Counted from the first letter of the stretch, positions 9,413-18,807 are shown. The stretch is 48,730 nt of DNA from Streptomyces sp. GC420 (GCF_009916105.1 NZ_JAAAXQ010000008.1:1-48730), one strand, 5' to 3'. Made by a program: numbers and translations. Notes: a model not told the origin generated them from the letters alone.

Positions 9413-10417
9413 ATGACCGGTCCCCGCGTCACCGTGCTCGGCGAATGCGTCGCCGACGCCTTCACCGACCCCGCGGTCCGCGCTCCCGTCACCACGAGCC
9501 GGGGCATCACCCTGCGTGTGCTGCCCGGAGGCGGACCGGCCAACACCGCGGTCGCCCTCGCCAGGCTGGGAACCCCCACGCGGTTCCTGGGCCGCATCTC
9601 CCACGACGTATTCGGCGAGCTCTTCCGCACCCACCTCACCGGCTCCGGTGTCGACCTCACCGGCAGCGTCAGCGCGCACGAGTCCAGCACCCTGGCCGTG
9701 GCCGACCTCGACCGCCACGGTCAGGCCGCGTACTCCTTCCACGCGGAAGGCACCGCCGACTGGCAGTGGACCTCCGGCGAACTGGCCGCCGTCCCGCTGC
9801 GCGGAACGGCGTGCCTGCACACCGGCTCACTGGCGCTCATACGGGAGCCCGGCGGCACACGCGTCGAGGAGTACCTCCGGACGGTGCGCGAGCACGCCAC
9901 CGTGTCGGTCGACCCCAACGTCCGCCCCCGGCTGGTACCGCCCGCCGCCTATCGCACACGCCTGCCACGCTGGTGCGAACTCGCCGACATACTCCGCCTG
10001 AGCGAGGACGACCTGGAGCTGCTGCTCCCCGGTGCGACGCCGGAGGAGGCCTGCGACACCTGGCACTCCATGGGAGCCCGCCTCGTCGTCGTCACCCTGG
10101 GCGGGCGCGGCGCCCTGGCATCCCTGGACGGCGAGCGGGTCACGGTTCCCGCCCCGCCCACCGAGGTCGTGGACACGGTGGGAGCCGGCGACTCCTTCAC
10201 CGCCGGTCTGCTGCACCGGCTCGCCGTGCTCGGCAGGCTTGGCGGCCGTCTGGGAGGGCTCACGCCCGGGGAGGTCGCCGAATCCTGCTCCTACGCCGCC
10301 CGGGTCGCTGCCCTGACCTGCGCCGTGCCCGGCGCGGATCCGCCCTGGGCCTGCGACGTGGCCGCGGGCCCCGACGCGATCGCCGGTCGCGGAGCGGCCG
10401 CTCGGCTACCGCGCTGA
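9413..10417 (+). CDS. PfkB-family carbohydrate kinase (fructokinase-like)
   Basis: The 334-aa ribokinase-fold enzyme opens RVTVLGECVADAF and has the PfkB signature 1 region GGGPANTAVALARLG and signature 2 DTVGAGDSFTAGLL, in which the second Asp is the catalytic base. The ATG follows an AGGAA-type site. As the last gene of the ABC operon it probably phosphorylates the sugar released by the GH32-like hydrolase; fructose is the simplest guess, so fructokinase. Its last 12 bp overlap the end of the convergent lacI gene. PfkB substrate specificity is poorly predictable from sequence alone. Confidence 0.88.
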   Translation: MTGPRVTVLGECVADAFTDPAVRAPVTTSRGITLRVLPGGGPANTAVALARLGTPTRFLGRISHDVFGELFRTHLTGSGVDLTGSVSAHESSTLAVADLDRHGQAAYSFHAEGTADWQWTSGELAAVPLRGTACLHTGSLALIREPGGTRVEEYLRTVREHATVSVDPNVRPRLVPPAAYRTRLPRWCELADILRLSEDDLELLLPGATPEEACDTWHSMGARLVVVTLGGRGALASLDGERVTVPAPPTEVVDTVGAGDSFTAGLLHRLAVLGRLGGRLGGLTPGEVAESCSYAARVAALTCAVPGADPPWACDVAAGPDAIAGRGAAARLPR

Positions 10418-11428
10418 GGGAGCGCGCAGCGGCCCGGTGGTGTCACGGGCCACGAGACGTACGGGGAGCTCCACGAACTCCGGCGCTTCGGCGCCGGGGT
10501 TCTGCATCTGGTCCAGAAGGATGCGGGCGGCCGCGGTTCCCTGCTCGGCGACGGGCTGTGCCACCGTGGTCAGGCCCGCCACCTCGGCGAGCTCGTGGTC
10601 GTCGAAGCCGACGAGGCACATGTCCTCGGGGACCCGCAGCCCGTGGTGCCGCAGCGCTCGCAGAGCTCCCATGGCCATCTCGTCGGACTGCGCGAAGACG
10701 GCGGTCGGCGGGTGGACCGCAGTGAGCAGCTGGGTCATCGCACGCTCCCCGCCCGCGACGGTGTAGTCGCCGTCGGCCTCGAGTTCCGGATCGAAGGCGA
10801 GGCCCGCTTCCGCCAGCGTCTCCAGGTAGGCCCGGCGCCGCTCGATCGGGGTGGTCCAGTGCATGGGTGCCGTGGGCCCGGTGCCGATGAGGCCGATGCG
10901 CCGGTGCCCCAGGTTGATCAGGTGCCGGACCGCCAGCCGGGCTCCTGCCCGGTCGTCGATGCCCACGGTGGCGAAGCCGGGCCGGGGGCCGCCCACGACA
11001 GCGGCGAGCGGGACCTCCATCGACCTGAGGGCCGCCGCCTCGTCGTCGGTGAGGACCAGGAGCGACAGCAGGGCGTCCACCCGCTTACGGGCGGGCATGG
11101 CCGTGAAGAAGCGGTCCCTCGCCTCGTCGGAACCGACGTTGTAGAGCAGCAGGTCGTACCCCGAGGCGCTGAGCACCTTCTCGACCGAGTCGATGACCTG
11201 GCCGAAGAACCAGCGGCCCACGAAAGGAGTGAGCACGCCCACGGTAAAGGTCCGTCGGCTGGCCAGGCCCGAGGCGTTGCGCGACGCTGTGTAGCCGAGC
11301 GAGGCAGCCACTTCGGTGATCCTCGCCCGGACCTCGTCGGATACTCCGGAGCGCCCGCGCAGCGCGCGGGAGACCGTGGACGCCGACACGCCCGCCGCCT
11401 TTGCGACATCGGTGATACTCACCGTCAC
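10406..11428 (-). CDS. LacI-family transcriptional repressor of the sugar locus
   Basis: 340 aa from a GTG start with AGGAGG just upstream. The N-terminal helix-turn-helix reads SITDVAKAAGVSASTVSRALRG, followed by the hinge and a periplasmic-binding-protein-like effector domain. It includes HLINLGHRRIGLIG and the AQSDEMAMGALRAL and GFDDHELA segments typical of LacI/GalR proteins. Two matching palindromes, on its own promoter and on the transporter promoter, indicate autoregulation and control of the ABC operon and possibly of the GH32-like gene. The effector is presumably the imported sugar or a product of it. Confidence 0.92.
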   Translation of the reverse strand: MTVSITDVAKAAGVSASTVSRALRGRSGVSDEVRARITEVAASLGYTASRNASGLASRRTFTVGVLTPFVGRWFFGQVIDSVEKVLSASGYDLLLYNVGSDEARDRFFTAMPARKRVDALLSLLVLTDDEAAALRSMEVPLAAVVGGPRPGFATVGIDDRAGARLAVRHLINLGHRRIGLIGTGPTAPMHWTTPIERRRAYLETLAEAGLAFDPELEADGDYTVAGGERAMTQLLTAVHPPTAVFAQSDEMAMGALRALRHHGLRVPEDMCLVGFDDHELAEVAGLTTVAQPVAEQGTAAARILLDQMQNPGAEAPEFVELPVRLVARDTTGPLRAPSAR

Positions 11429-11497
11429 GCGAACCTCCTCAGTCCTTGTGTGATCAGACCCGTGGGTGACCCTGTGCGATCTCGTGCCTTCGGGGCG

Positions 11498-11537
11498 ACG
11501 GTAGCGGCGGACCGGGCACGTACGCAAGCGCTTGCGT
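11498..11537 (-). promoter_or_regulatory. lacI promoter with overlapping perfect operator
   Basis: The 16-bp perfect palindrome ACGCAAGCGCTTGCGT occupies 11522-11537. On the minus strand its TTGCGT half is the -35 element, followed after 18 bp by TACCGT (11503-11498) as the -10. The geometry matches the transporter promoter. The remaining 11538-11821 shows no other gene. Confidence 0.75.
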
Positions 11538-11821
11538 TGGTGTGGCCTGTAATTTTCCTCAGTCCGTCGCCCCAGAGCGCACCTTTGCGTAAACCCGTCG
11601 GGCTGCTGAGCGCCGTGCGGAGCGCAGAGTTTCCGCGGGGTGCTCGTCCGGAAGCCACAGACCCGTGGCGAGGTGCCGCCGGGCGAGCGGGTGGCCGAGG
11701 CCGAAGTCGCTTTCCGCCACCGGTGCGCGGAGTGGTCCCGGCGCCGCGCCCCGTGACGGGCCGGCCCGCCACGGGGCGGGCGGCGCGGCACCCGCCGGGA
11801 TATGGTGTGAGCGGAGCCACC

Positions 11822-14011
11822 ATGCCGAGCCACATCGCGGACCTGGATCCGGCCGCCGCGCGACGTCTGCTGGACCAGACTCTGGTCGACACCATGCAGC
11901 GCGTGGGAGCGCACGCGGGCGCCCTCTATCTCCTGGAGCCCGGTGGCGAGATCCTGAGTGCGGAGGTCGGCACGGGCATACCGCCGCGCTTCGCCCGGCC
12001 GCTGTTCCGGCTCCGCCTCTCCGCCCGGCACGCGGACCCGCTGATAGAGGCGGTGCGCGGGCGGAAGCTGGTCTGGGTGCCGTCGAGCGAGGAGTACGCG
12101 CGGCGTTACCCGCAGCCCGCCATGGCCTTCCCGCACCAGTACGCCATGGCGACCGCCGCGCTGGCCGCCGAGGGCACCACGTGGGGCGGCATGCTGCTGT
12201 TCTGGAGGCCCGGGAGACCGCCCGAGTTGAGTCCGGACGAGACCCGGACCATCGGTGAGGCCACCGAGAGGTGTGCCGCCGTCCTCTCGGCCGCCGACCG
12301 GGCCGGGCACCGCCTTGTGCCTCCCGCCGAACCGCGCGGCATCCCTCCCGTGCGGGCGCGGCCCGCGGGCGCGGACGAGGCGCTCGCGGCCCTGGACCAC
12401 CTCGCCCGTCTCCCGGAGGCCGCCGTCTCGCTCGATCCCGACGGGCGGCTCACGTTCATGAACCCGGCGGCCGTGGCACTCCTCGGCCCCAAGGACCGGC
12501 TGCTCGGCACCCGTCCCTGGGAATCGCTGCCGTGGCTGAGCGATCCCGTGTGCGAGTGGCACCATCGCGAGGCCGTCGTCAGCCAGCGGCCGGTGTCCTT
12601 CACCGCCTCCCGCCGCCCCGGTGCGCACTTCGACTTCCGGCTCCATCCCGACCCCACGGGCGTCAGTGTGCGCATCACCCCCGCCGCCGGCGGACCCGGG
12701 CCGGGGCGATCCGCCCCGGACGCCGCCGCCTCACGTCCCGGAAGCGTCCGGCTGGGCGCGATCCACCACCTCATGCACCTGTCCGGTGCCCTCACCGAGG
12801 CCGCCGGCGTACAGGACGTCATCGAACTGGTGGCCGACCAGTTCATGCTCGCCTTCGACGCCCAGGCCTTCGCCCTCCTGGTGGCGGAAGCGGGCCGGAT
12901 CCACATCGTCGGGCAGCAGGGATTCGCCCCCCGGGCCGTGGCCGACCTGGACCGGACACCGCTCACTTCCCCGACGACACCCGGAGTGCTCGGACTCACC
13001 GAGGGAAGGCCGTCCTTCTTCTCCAGCCGCCGGGAACTCGGCCTGAGGTATCCCGCCCGCGCTGAGGTCGACGACGGCATGGCGGCCTGGGCGTACCTGC
13101 CGCTGCTGGTGTCCGGACGCACCGTGGGCACCTGCGTCCTGGGCTACCGCCGGCCGCACACCTTCACCGCCGAGGAGCGTTCCACCCTCGTCGCCTTCAG
13201 CGGCCTGATCGCGCAGGCCCTGGACAGGGCCCGCCTCTACGACGCGGCGCGGCAACTCGCCCGGGGGCTCCAGGAGAGCCTCCTGCCCCACGCGCTGCCG
13301 GGCGTCCCCGGTCTGGAGACGGCCGTCCGCTACCTGCCCTCCGGCTTCGGCGTCGACGTCGGCGGCGACTTCTACGACATCGTGTGCACCGGGCCCGCCG
13401 AGGCCGTCGCCGTCATCGGCGACGTGGAGGGCCACAACGTGCACGCCGCCGCCCTCATGGGCCAGGTCCGCACCGCCATCCACGCCTACGCCGTCGCGGG
13501 AAAGACCCCGGGACGCATCCTCGTCCGCACCAACCAGTTGCTCACCGACCTGGACGCGGACCTGCTCACCAGCTGCCTGTGCGCGCAGATCGACATCGAC
13601 CGACACCGCGTGCGCCTGGCCTCCGCGGGCCACTGCCCTCCGCTCCTGCGGAGCGCCGGCCACCGCTGCGGCATCCTCGATGTGCCACCGGGGCCCCTGC
13701 TCGGGGTCAAGCCCGCGGCCGCCTTCCCCGTCACGGAGGTCGAGCTGCCTCCCGGCGCCGTCCTCGCCCTCTACACCGACGGACTGGCCGAGTCCCCGGC
13801 CAACCGCGACGACAGCGAACTCACCGGGCTCAAGGCCGCGTTCGCCGAGGCCGGTCATTCCCTCGAGAGCATCGCCGACGCACTGGTCGAGCAGGCCGAG
13901 TCCTGCGGCGAGCGGACCGACGACACCGCCCTGCTGCTCCTGCGGATCTCCGGTCGTTCCCCAGGGCCCGCGGCGCCCGCCGGGGGACCGGGCGCCGCGG
14001 GCGAAGGGTGA
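11822..14011 (+). CDS. GAF-PAS-GAF-PP2C (SpoIIE/RsbU-type) serine phosphatase
   Basis: 729 aa from an ATG preceded by GGAG. A much longer open frame upstream (to 10595) only runs antisense to lacI and is not coding. Order: GAF-like domain about 10-155; PAS about 185-285 (AAVSLDPDGRLTFMNPAAVALLG); second GAF about 305-465; SpoIIE-type PP2C domain from about 477, with GGDFYDIV near residue 514, GDVEGHNVHAAALMG, ASAGHCPPLL, LYTDGLAES and the terminal RTDDTALLLL. These retain the metal-binding Asp residues. Such proteins dephosphorylate anti-anti-sigma factors in partner-switching cascades. There is no membrane segment, so signals must be cytosolic. No partner gene is adjacent. Confidence 0.9.
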   Translation: MPSHIADLDPAAARRLLDQTLVDTMQRVGAHAGALYLLEPGGEILSAEVGTGIPPRFARPLFRLRLSARHADPLIEAVRGRKLVWVPSSEEYARRYPQPAMAFPHQYAMATAALAAEGTTWGGMLLFWRPGRPPELSPDETRTIGEATERCAAVLSAADRAGHRLVPPAEPRGIPPVRARPAGADEALAALDHLARLPEAAVSLDPDGRLTFMNPAAVALLGPKDRLLGTRPWESLPWLSDPVCEWHHREAVVSQRPVSFTASRRPGAHFDFRLHPDPTGVSVRITPAAGGPGPGRSAPDAAASRPGSVRLGAIHHLMHLSGALTEAAGVQDVIELVADQFMLAFDAQAFALLVAEAGRIHIVGQQGFAPRAVADLDRTPLTSPTTPGVLGLTEGRPSFFSSRRELGLRYPARAEVDDGMAAWAYLPLLVSGRTVGTCVLGYRRPHTFTAEERSTLVAFSGLIAQALDRARLYDAARQLARGLQESLLPHALPGVPGLETAVRYLPSGFGVDVGGDFYDIVCTGPAEAVAVIGDVEGHNVHAAALMGQVRTAIHAYAVAGKTPGRILVRTNQLLTDLDADLLTSCLCAQIDIDRHRVRLASAGHCPPLLRSAGHRCGILDVPPGPLLGVKPAAAFPVTEVELPPGAVLALYTDGLAESPANRDDSELTGLKAAFAEAGHSLESIADALVEQAESCGERTDDTALLLLRISGRSPGPAAPAGGPGAAGEG

Positions 14012-14021
14012 CGCCGCAGGC

Positions 14022-14039
14022 GGCCGGTGACCGCCGGCC
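14022..14039. terminator. Possible hairpin between phosphatase and glgC
   Basis: GGCCGG and CCGGCC arms with a 6-nt loop lie 10 bp after the phosphatase stop, between convergent genes. The stem is short, so this is tentative. The rest of the gap to glgC (14193) has no gene. Confidence 0.3.
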
Positions 14040-14192
14040 CCGGTGTCACGGCCCACCCGGCGGGGAGCAGGCCGCGCGGGCACGCACGGACGCCGCTGGG
14101 GCGCCGCACGCCGCGGCAGCGCCACACGACGCGGTGACGGCACACGGCGTGGGCCGTCGTGGCGCCCGGGCCCGTGGCGCGCCGTCCCCCCG

Positions 14193-15413
14193 TCAGGAGA
14201 CGCGCTGCCCCTTGCCGAGAGCGAGGATGCCGTTCTCGGAGAGGGTGTAGATCTCCTTGTCGTAGTCCAGGTTGACGCCGATGGTCGCCTCGGCCGGCAC
14301 GTCCACGTTCTTGTCGAGAATCGCGTTCCTGACGACGGCTCCGCGTCCGATCCTGACGTTGTCGTGGAGCACGGAACCCTGGACGACCGCGCCCCGCTCC
14401 ACCACCACCCCCGGCGAGAGCACCGAGCGCGAGACCTGTCCGCGGATCAGGCAGCCGGGGCTGATGATCGACTCGCTCGCGAAGCCGCCGACGTTGAAGC
14501 GTGCGGGGGACAGCTGGCTGCCGCTGCTGGTGTAGATGGGCCAGTCGCGGTTGTAGAGGTTGAAGGCTGGCTTCTCGGAGATCAGGTCCATGTGGGCGTC
14601 GTAGTACGCGTCGAGCGTTCCGACGTCGCGCCAGTAGCCGCGGTCGCGCGGGGTCTGGCCGGGTACGTCGTTCTCCCCGAAGTCGTACAGCTGTGCCTCG
14701 CCCTGCGCGGTCAGCATGGGGAGGATGGAGCCGCCCATGTCGTGCGCGGACTCCTCGTTCTCGGTGTCCTCGAGCACCGCCTCCACCAGGGCCCGGGTCG
14801 TGAAGATGTAGTTGCCCATCGAGGCGAAGACGTGGTCCGGGTCGTCGGGGAGGCCGGGTGGCTCGGCGGGCTTCTCCAGGAAGCCGGCCACCTTCCTGCC
14901 GTCGGCCCCGGGGGTGATGATCCCCAGGGCGGAGGACTCCTCGCGGGGCACCCTGATCCCGGCAACCGTGACACCGGCGCCGCTGTCGATGTGCTGGGCG
15001 AGCATCTGCCGCGGATCCATGCGGTAGACGTGGTCGGCGCCGAACACCACGACGTGGTCGGGGCGTTCGTCGTGCACGAGGTTGAGGGACTGCATGATCG
15101 CGTCCGCGCTGCCCTGGTACCAGCGGGGGCCGAGGCGCTGCTGGGCGGGTACGGGCGTGACGTAGTTGCCCAGCAGGCTGGACATGCGCCAGGTCGTGGT
15201 GACGTGGCGGTCCAGGGAGTGCGACTTGTACTGCGTGAGCACGCAGATCCGCAGGATGTCGCCGTTGACCAGGTTGGACAGTACGAAGTCCACCAGCCGG
15301 TACGTGCCGCCGAACACGACCGCCGGCTTGGCGCGGTCGGCCGTCAGCGGCATCAGCCGCTTGCCCACTCCGCCCGCCAGTACGATCCCCAGCACAGAAG
15401 GTCCACCGCGCAT
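14193..15413 (-). CDS. glgC: Glucose-1-phosphate adenylyltransferase (ADP-glucose pyrophosphorylase)
   Basis: The 406-aa enzyme makes ADP-glucose from ATP and glucose-1-phosphate for glycogen synthesis. The nucleotidyltransferase signature [24 protein letters not shown] is at the N-terminus, with [11 protein letters not shown] (metal/NDP-sugar site), and a C-terminal left-handed beta-helix with hexapeptide-type repeats ([31 protein letters not shown]). Length is normal for bacterial GlgC. The ATG has AAGGGG upstream; extensions in the same frame lack support. It is monocistronic here, not beside glgA or glgB. Confidence 0.95.
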   Translation of the reverse strand: MRGGPSVLGIVLAGGVGKRLMPLTADRAKPAVVFGGTYRLVDFVLSNLVNGDILRICVLTQYKSHSLDRHVTTTWRMSSLLGNYVTPVPAQQRLGPRWYQGSADAIMQSLNLVHDERPDHVVVFGADHVYRMDPRQMLAQHIDSGAGVTVAGIRVPREESSALGIITPGADGRKVAGFLEKPAEPPGLPDDPDHVFASMGNYIFTTRALVEAVLEDTENEESAHDMGGSILPMLTAQGEAQLYDFGENDVPGQTPRDRGYWRDVGTLDAYYDAHMDLISEKPAFNLYNRDWPIYTSSGSQLSPARFNVGGFASESIISPGCLIRGQVSRSVLSPGVVVERGAVVQGSVLHDNVRIGRGAVVRNAILDKNVDVPAEATIGVNLDYDKEIYTLSENGILALGKGQRVS

Positions 15414-15784
15414 GGCCGCCCCTTTCCTTGTTTCCGCTGCTCCCGGTGCTCCGGAGCGCCGCTCGCCCGGTCCTCGCACCCCCCTCTCCCCGCGCCGCCC
15501 GCCGGGGCCGCCGCGCTGCCGTTCACCCGCGCCCGTAAGGTCCCGGCCGGGCGGCACCGTCCACCAGCACAAGCCGTTCACCAGCACAAGCCTGCGAGCC
15601 CTCCGGCGGACGGCCCGTTCCGGAACACGGCCCACAGCCCGATTCTCCGCCGCACGGTCCCCTTCGGCATGTGCTGCGCCGCGCGCCCGGCCGCGGACGG
15701 CAGGAGCGGCACCGGGGTAGCGGCCGGACACCCCCGACAGGTCGCCGCACGGCGGCGCGCCGGGTCAGCGGGACTCGTGGGGGA

Positions 15785-16420
15785 GGGTGAGGGTCTTGAC
15801 CCGCCGCAGGCAAGGACAGCAGGGCGGCTGCCGTGATCAGCAGACCGGCCGTGATGAGGACCCGTGCCGAGAGGTGGCGCATCACCCGGCCCATCACGAC
15901 CCCGAGGACCATGGACACGATGTTGACCAGCACCATGCGCACACCGGCGTGCAGGGTGTCCAGCCGCTGCACGAGACCGAGGTAGAGGCTCAGGACGAAG
16001 AAGAAGCCGATCAGCCCCGGGAAGCCGGCCATGGCCACCAGCGTGGACGCCGTGAACGCCGCGCTGCGGAACAGGGACAGCTCCAGCATCGGGCTGTCGC
16101 TGCGCCTCTCCACCTCCACGAAGGCGGCGGCGCTCACGGCGGCCAGCGCCAGGGAGGCCGGCGCCCGGGGAGCGGTGAAGCCCTCGGCGCCGCCCTCGAT
16201 CACCCGGTACACCAGTGCCGTGATCGCCACCGCCGCGGTGAGCTGCCCCGGCCAGTCGAGTCTGCGCGTGCCGGGAGCCCGGGAGTCGGCCAGCAGCCGC
16301 GCGGCGAAGACCAGGGTCACCAGAGACACCGGCACCGGAAGCAGGAAGATCCACCGCCAGCCCACGTGGTCGACGATCACCCCGGCGATGAGCGGACCGA
16401 GCGCCATGGCCGCCATCATG
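15785..16420 (-). pseudogene. DHA2-type MFS drug exporter, truncated remnant
   Basis: The frame from about 16419 reads MMAAMALGPLIAGVIVDHVGWRWIF, the fourth/fifth-helix region of 14-TM (EmrB/QacA-like) exporters, and continues through several hydrophobic helices to ITAGLLITAAALLSLP. The first helices, including motif A, are absent, and so is the C-terminal third. Sequence beyond about 15800 in the same frame is low-complexity and unrelated to MFS proteins. The upstream side also lacks an MFS-like start. This is a both-ends-truncated copy, presumably without function. Confidence 0.75.
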
Positions 16421-16579
16421 CAGTGCGGCTGTCGAGCCCGGCTTCCCCGATCCCCGGTCGGAGGGCCGGGCACGACGCGGCGGAGGCATGACCGGGTGCA
16501 TCCGCAACGAATTCGGATTCTCGAAGTCAAAGCGAGCGGGACAACGCTTCCGGTGGCAGAGCAAGCCGACGCAAGTTGA

Positions 16580-16846
16580 TTTGAGAACGGCACCGGCGAA
16601 GGTCTGGCCGCCATCAGGGAGGGGCGGTTCTCCGCCACCGTCGCCAACTCACCGCAGGTGATCGGCGAACCCGCGGGCAAGAATGCCGTCGCCCTGCTGG
16701 GCGGCACGAAGGGGATCAGGAAGATCGCCGACATTCCGCTCCCCCTGACCACCGGGGACAACCTGGGGGACGCCCCCGAGTACTGCTCGGACTGGAGACC
16801 CTCCACGGCTGGACGGCGACGATCGCGGACCTGTTCCCGCCCGTGA
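16580..16846 (+). pseudogene. C-terminal remnant of a sugar-binding ABC protein (RbsB-like)
   Basis: After a stop in the same frame, the reading begins NGTGEGLAAIREGRFSATVA and runs GEPAGKNAVALLGG and IPLPLTTGDNLGDAPEYC. This resembles the last 70 or so residues of periplasmic-binding-protein-type I sugar receptors. The rest of the receptor and the transporter genes are missing. It is a 3' gene fragment; the nearby palindrome at 16931 may be the former operon terminator. Confidence 0.6.
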
Positions 16847-16930
16847 CGACAAGGCCGCCGACGAGACCCGACCGGTGGACCGGCGCCGTCACGGGCCCAT
16901 GCCCGGGGCCGGCCCGGGATCGACGATTAC

Positions 16931-16960
16931 GGTGTGGCCGGTCCGCGGACCGGCCACACC
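16931..16960. terminator. 30-bp perfect palindrome, probable terminator hairpin
   Basis: GGTGTGGCCGGTCCG (16931-16945) is followed at once by its exact reverse complement (16946-16960). As RNA it would fold into a stem of about 13 bp with a tight loop. It lies 85 bp after the receptor remnant and about 180 bp before the prenyl-synthase start. A terminator fits best; a large operator is the alternative. The flanks up to 17136 carry no recognised gene. Confidence 0.6.
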
Positions 16961-17136
16961 TTCCGCGTCCCGGAACCGGCGGACGGCGGCAGGGCACCGG
17001 GCACTGCGAGGTCGATGCGGCGTCGAGATCGGCGGAAACCGGCCGGACCGAAAATCGCTCTGGATACCCCCCGGACGCGATGATCGAATCAACGACGGCG
17101 TATGTCGGTTCGAGGAGTTCCCGTGGAGGGTGTTGC

Positions 17137-18135
17137 GTGACGCCGCTGTCGTACCTGGACCTGTACCGGGAATTCGCCGCCGACATCGAGGCGGAAATCG
17201 CCACCGCACTCGCCGGCATCGCACCCTCCACGCACACCATCGGCGGCGCGGTCACCGAACTCCTCGGACACCGCGAGCTGAGGCATCCCCTGTCGGTACT
17301 GCCGATGCTGGTGCACGCGGCGGAGACGGGCGCACCGCAGCCGGCCGTCCCGCTGGCCGCGGTGCACGTACTGTGGTGGAAATTCGCCTGCTACCTCGAC
17401 GACCTGGCCGACGGGCCCGGCGCGGTCGACACGGCCGGCCTCCGGCACGACGAGGCGCTCCTCGCCGCCGTCGTCGCCGGAAACACGCTGCCGACCCGGA
17501 TCATTCACTCGCGGCGCCTCCCCGAACCAGTGCGCGCCTCCCTGGCCGGCGAACTGGTGCGGGGCTGGTTCACCGGCGCCGAAGGGCAGTTGCGCGACCT
17601 GCGGGCCCACGTCGGCGAAGCCGCCCGCGAGACGGTGACCGACGTCTACAGGGGCAAGTCCGGGGCGCCTTTCGGGATGATCACCGCCATGGGTGCACTC
17701 CTGGCCCGCGCGAAGGCGGAACGGGTCGAGCAGTGGCGTGAGTTCGGCTGCCTGTTCGGCATTCTCTGGCAGCTGTTCAACGACCAGGAGGACATTCTCT
17801 CCGGCCGGAACGAGGACCTGGCGAACGGCACGGTCACCTACCTCCTCGCCTGCGCCGTCGAACAGGCACCGCCCCCGCGCCGGGAACGCATCAGGAGCCT
17901 GTCCACAGCCTCGAAGGACAGCGAAGACGCCCGCGAGGAACTCATGGACCTGCTCACCGAACCGGCCCTTCTCGAAGAGTATCGGCAGGACATCGACGCG
18001 TTCCGTGACGAGGCACATCGCGTCCTGGACGAACTGGGAGGCCAGGAGCGCTACTTGACAGCGCTGCGCAACATGGTCGACCAGTCCGGCCGGATGCTCC
18101 TCCGTCCCGGCGCGCAGCGCAGGGCTTCGGCGTAA
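17137..18135 (+). CDS. Prenyl-diphosphate-synthase-like (class I isoprenyl synthase) protein
   Basis: 332 aa from a GTG with GGAGGG 6 bp upstream. It is an all-alpha isoprenyl synthase: the first Asp-rich motif is CYLDDLAD (Asp88, Asp89, Asp92, the DDxxD pattern) and the second metal site reads NDQEDI at 215-220, followed by GRNEDLANGTVTYLL, as in polyprenyl synthetases. The second motif is Asn-Asp-Gln-Glu-Asp rather than the canonical DDxxD, and a basic chain-length region near the first motif is not obvious, so the protein may be a ComQ-like transferase or a divergent terpene enzyme. No terpene cyclase or MEP-pathway gene is adjacent. It lies downstream of transporter debris. Confidence 0.75.
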   Translation: MTPLSYLDLYREFAADIEAEIATALAGIAPSTHTIGGAVTELLGHRELRHPLSVLPMLVHAAETGAPQPAVPLAAVHVLWWKFACYLDDLADGPGAVDTAGLRHDEALLAAVVAGNTLPTRIIHSRRLPEPVRASLAGELVRGWFTGAEGQLRDLRAHVGEAARETVTDVYRGKSGAPFGMITAMGALLARAKAERVEQWREFGCLFGILWQLFNDQEDILSGRNEDLANGTVTYLLACAVEQAPPPRRERIRSLSTASKDSEDAREELMDLLTEPALLEEYRQDIDAFRDEAHRVLDELGGQERYLTALRNMVDQSGRMLLRPGAQRRASA

Positions 18136-18207
18136 TCGCGTGACGTCCGGTTCATGCTGATCCGATCTCAGGGCCCTCCCCCGCGAACCGGGCGTGTCAC
18201 TGCGGTG

Positions 18208-18573
18208 TCAGGGCTGAGGATCCGAGACGCAGAAGTGGTTGCCGTCCGGGTCGGCGAGTACGGTCCAGCCCAACCCCTGGAAGTCGTTGTCGCTGATGCG
18301 CCTGGCGCCGAGCCCGATGAGGCGATCGACGGCCTCAGCGCGATTCGCCGCGCCGAAGTCCAGGTGAATCCTGTTCTTGCCCGGTGTCGGGTTCTCGGAG
18401 TGCTGTACCGCGAGGTTGAGGCCCCTGAGGCGGTCGGTGCGCACGACCTGGATGCCGATTTCGGGGAAGCCTTCCACTGAACCGTTCAGTACAAGCGCCC
18501 ACCAGTCGGCCAGAGCCGGCGCGTCGGCCGAATCAACGGTGATGGTGCCCAGTACCAGCGCGACATCAGACAC
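18208..18573 (-). CDS. VOC (glyoxalase/bleomycin-resistance-like) family protein
   Basis: About 121 aa from the GTG at 18573; a GTG at 18627 is also possible. It has the paired beta-alpha-beta-beta-beta pattern of the VOC superfamily: ALVLGTITVDSADAPALADWWALVLNG at the N-terminus and a C-terminal GLGWTVLADPDGNHFCVSD, with NRIHLDFGA between. These are metal or ligand positions in relatives, but such single-domain Streptomyces proteins have varied and mostly unknown roles (lyase, dioxygenase or antibiotic binding). It is convergent with the prenyl synthase, separated by 72 bp. Confidence 0.85.
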   Translation of the reverse strand: MSDVALVLGTITVDSADAPALADWWALVLNGSVEGFPEIGIQVVRTDRLRGLNLAVQHSENPTPGKNRIHLDFGAANRAEAVDRLIGLGARRISDNDFQGLGWTVLADPDGNHFCVSDPQP

Positions 18574-18807
18574 ATGTCCAAGTGTACTGTCTTCTGCCGT
18601 CAAGGACTCGCTGGGAAATCGGACCACCGACGGATCGGGGTCCGGGGCGGCGTCGGGTTTCGGCTCGGCGTCGGCGTAGGCCGGCTGACCGCTCTGCCGC
18701 CGTACCTGCGCAGCGATGCGGGCCGGCCGTGGCCGGGCTCAGCGCCTTTCACCGGCTACGCCGAGGCCCCGGCCCCCAGCGGGCTTCCGCGCCCGGGGCG
18801 GAGGTTC

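Noticed and set aside
10595..11821. N-terminal extension of the GAF-PAS-GAF-PP2C phosphatase by 409 codons
   Set aside because: This part is antisense to lacI and its operator; the ATG at 11822 has a proper ribosome-binding site and begins the domain.
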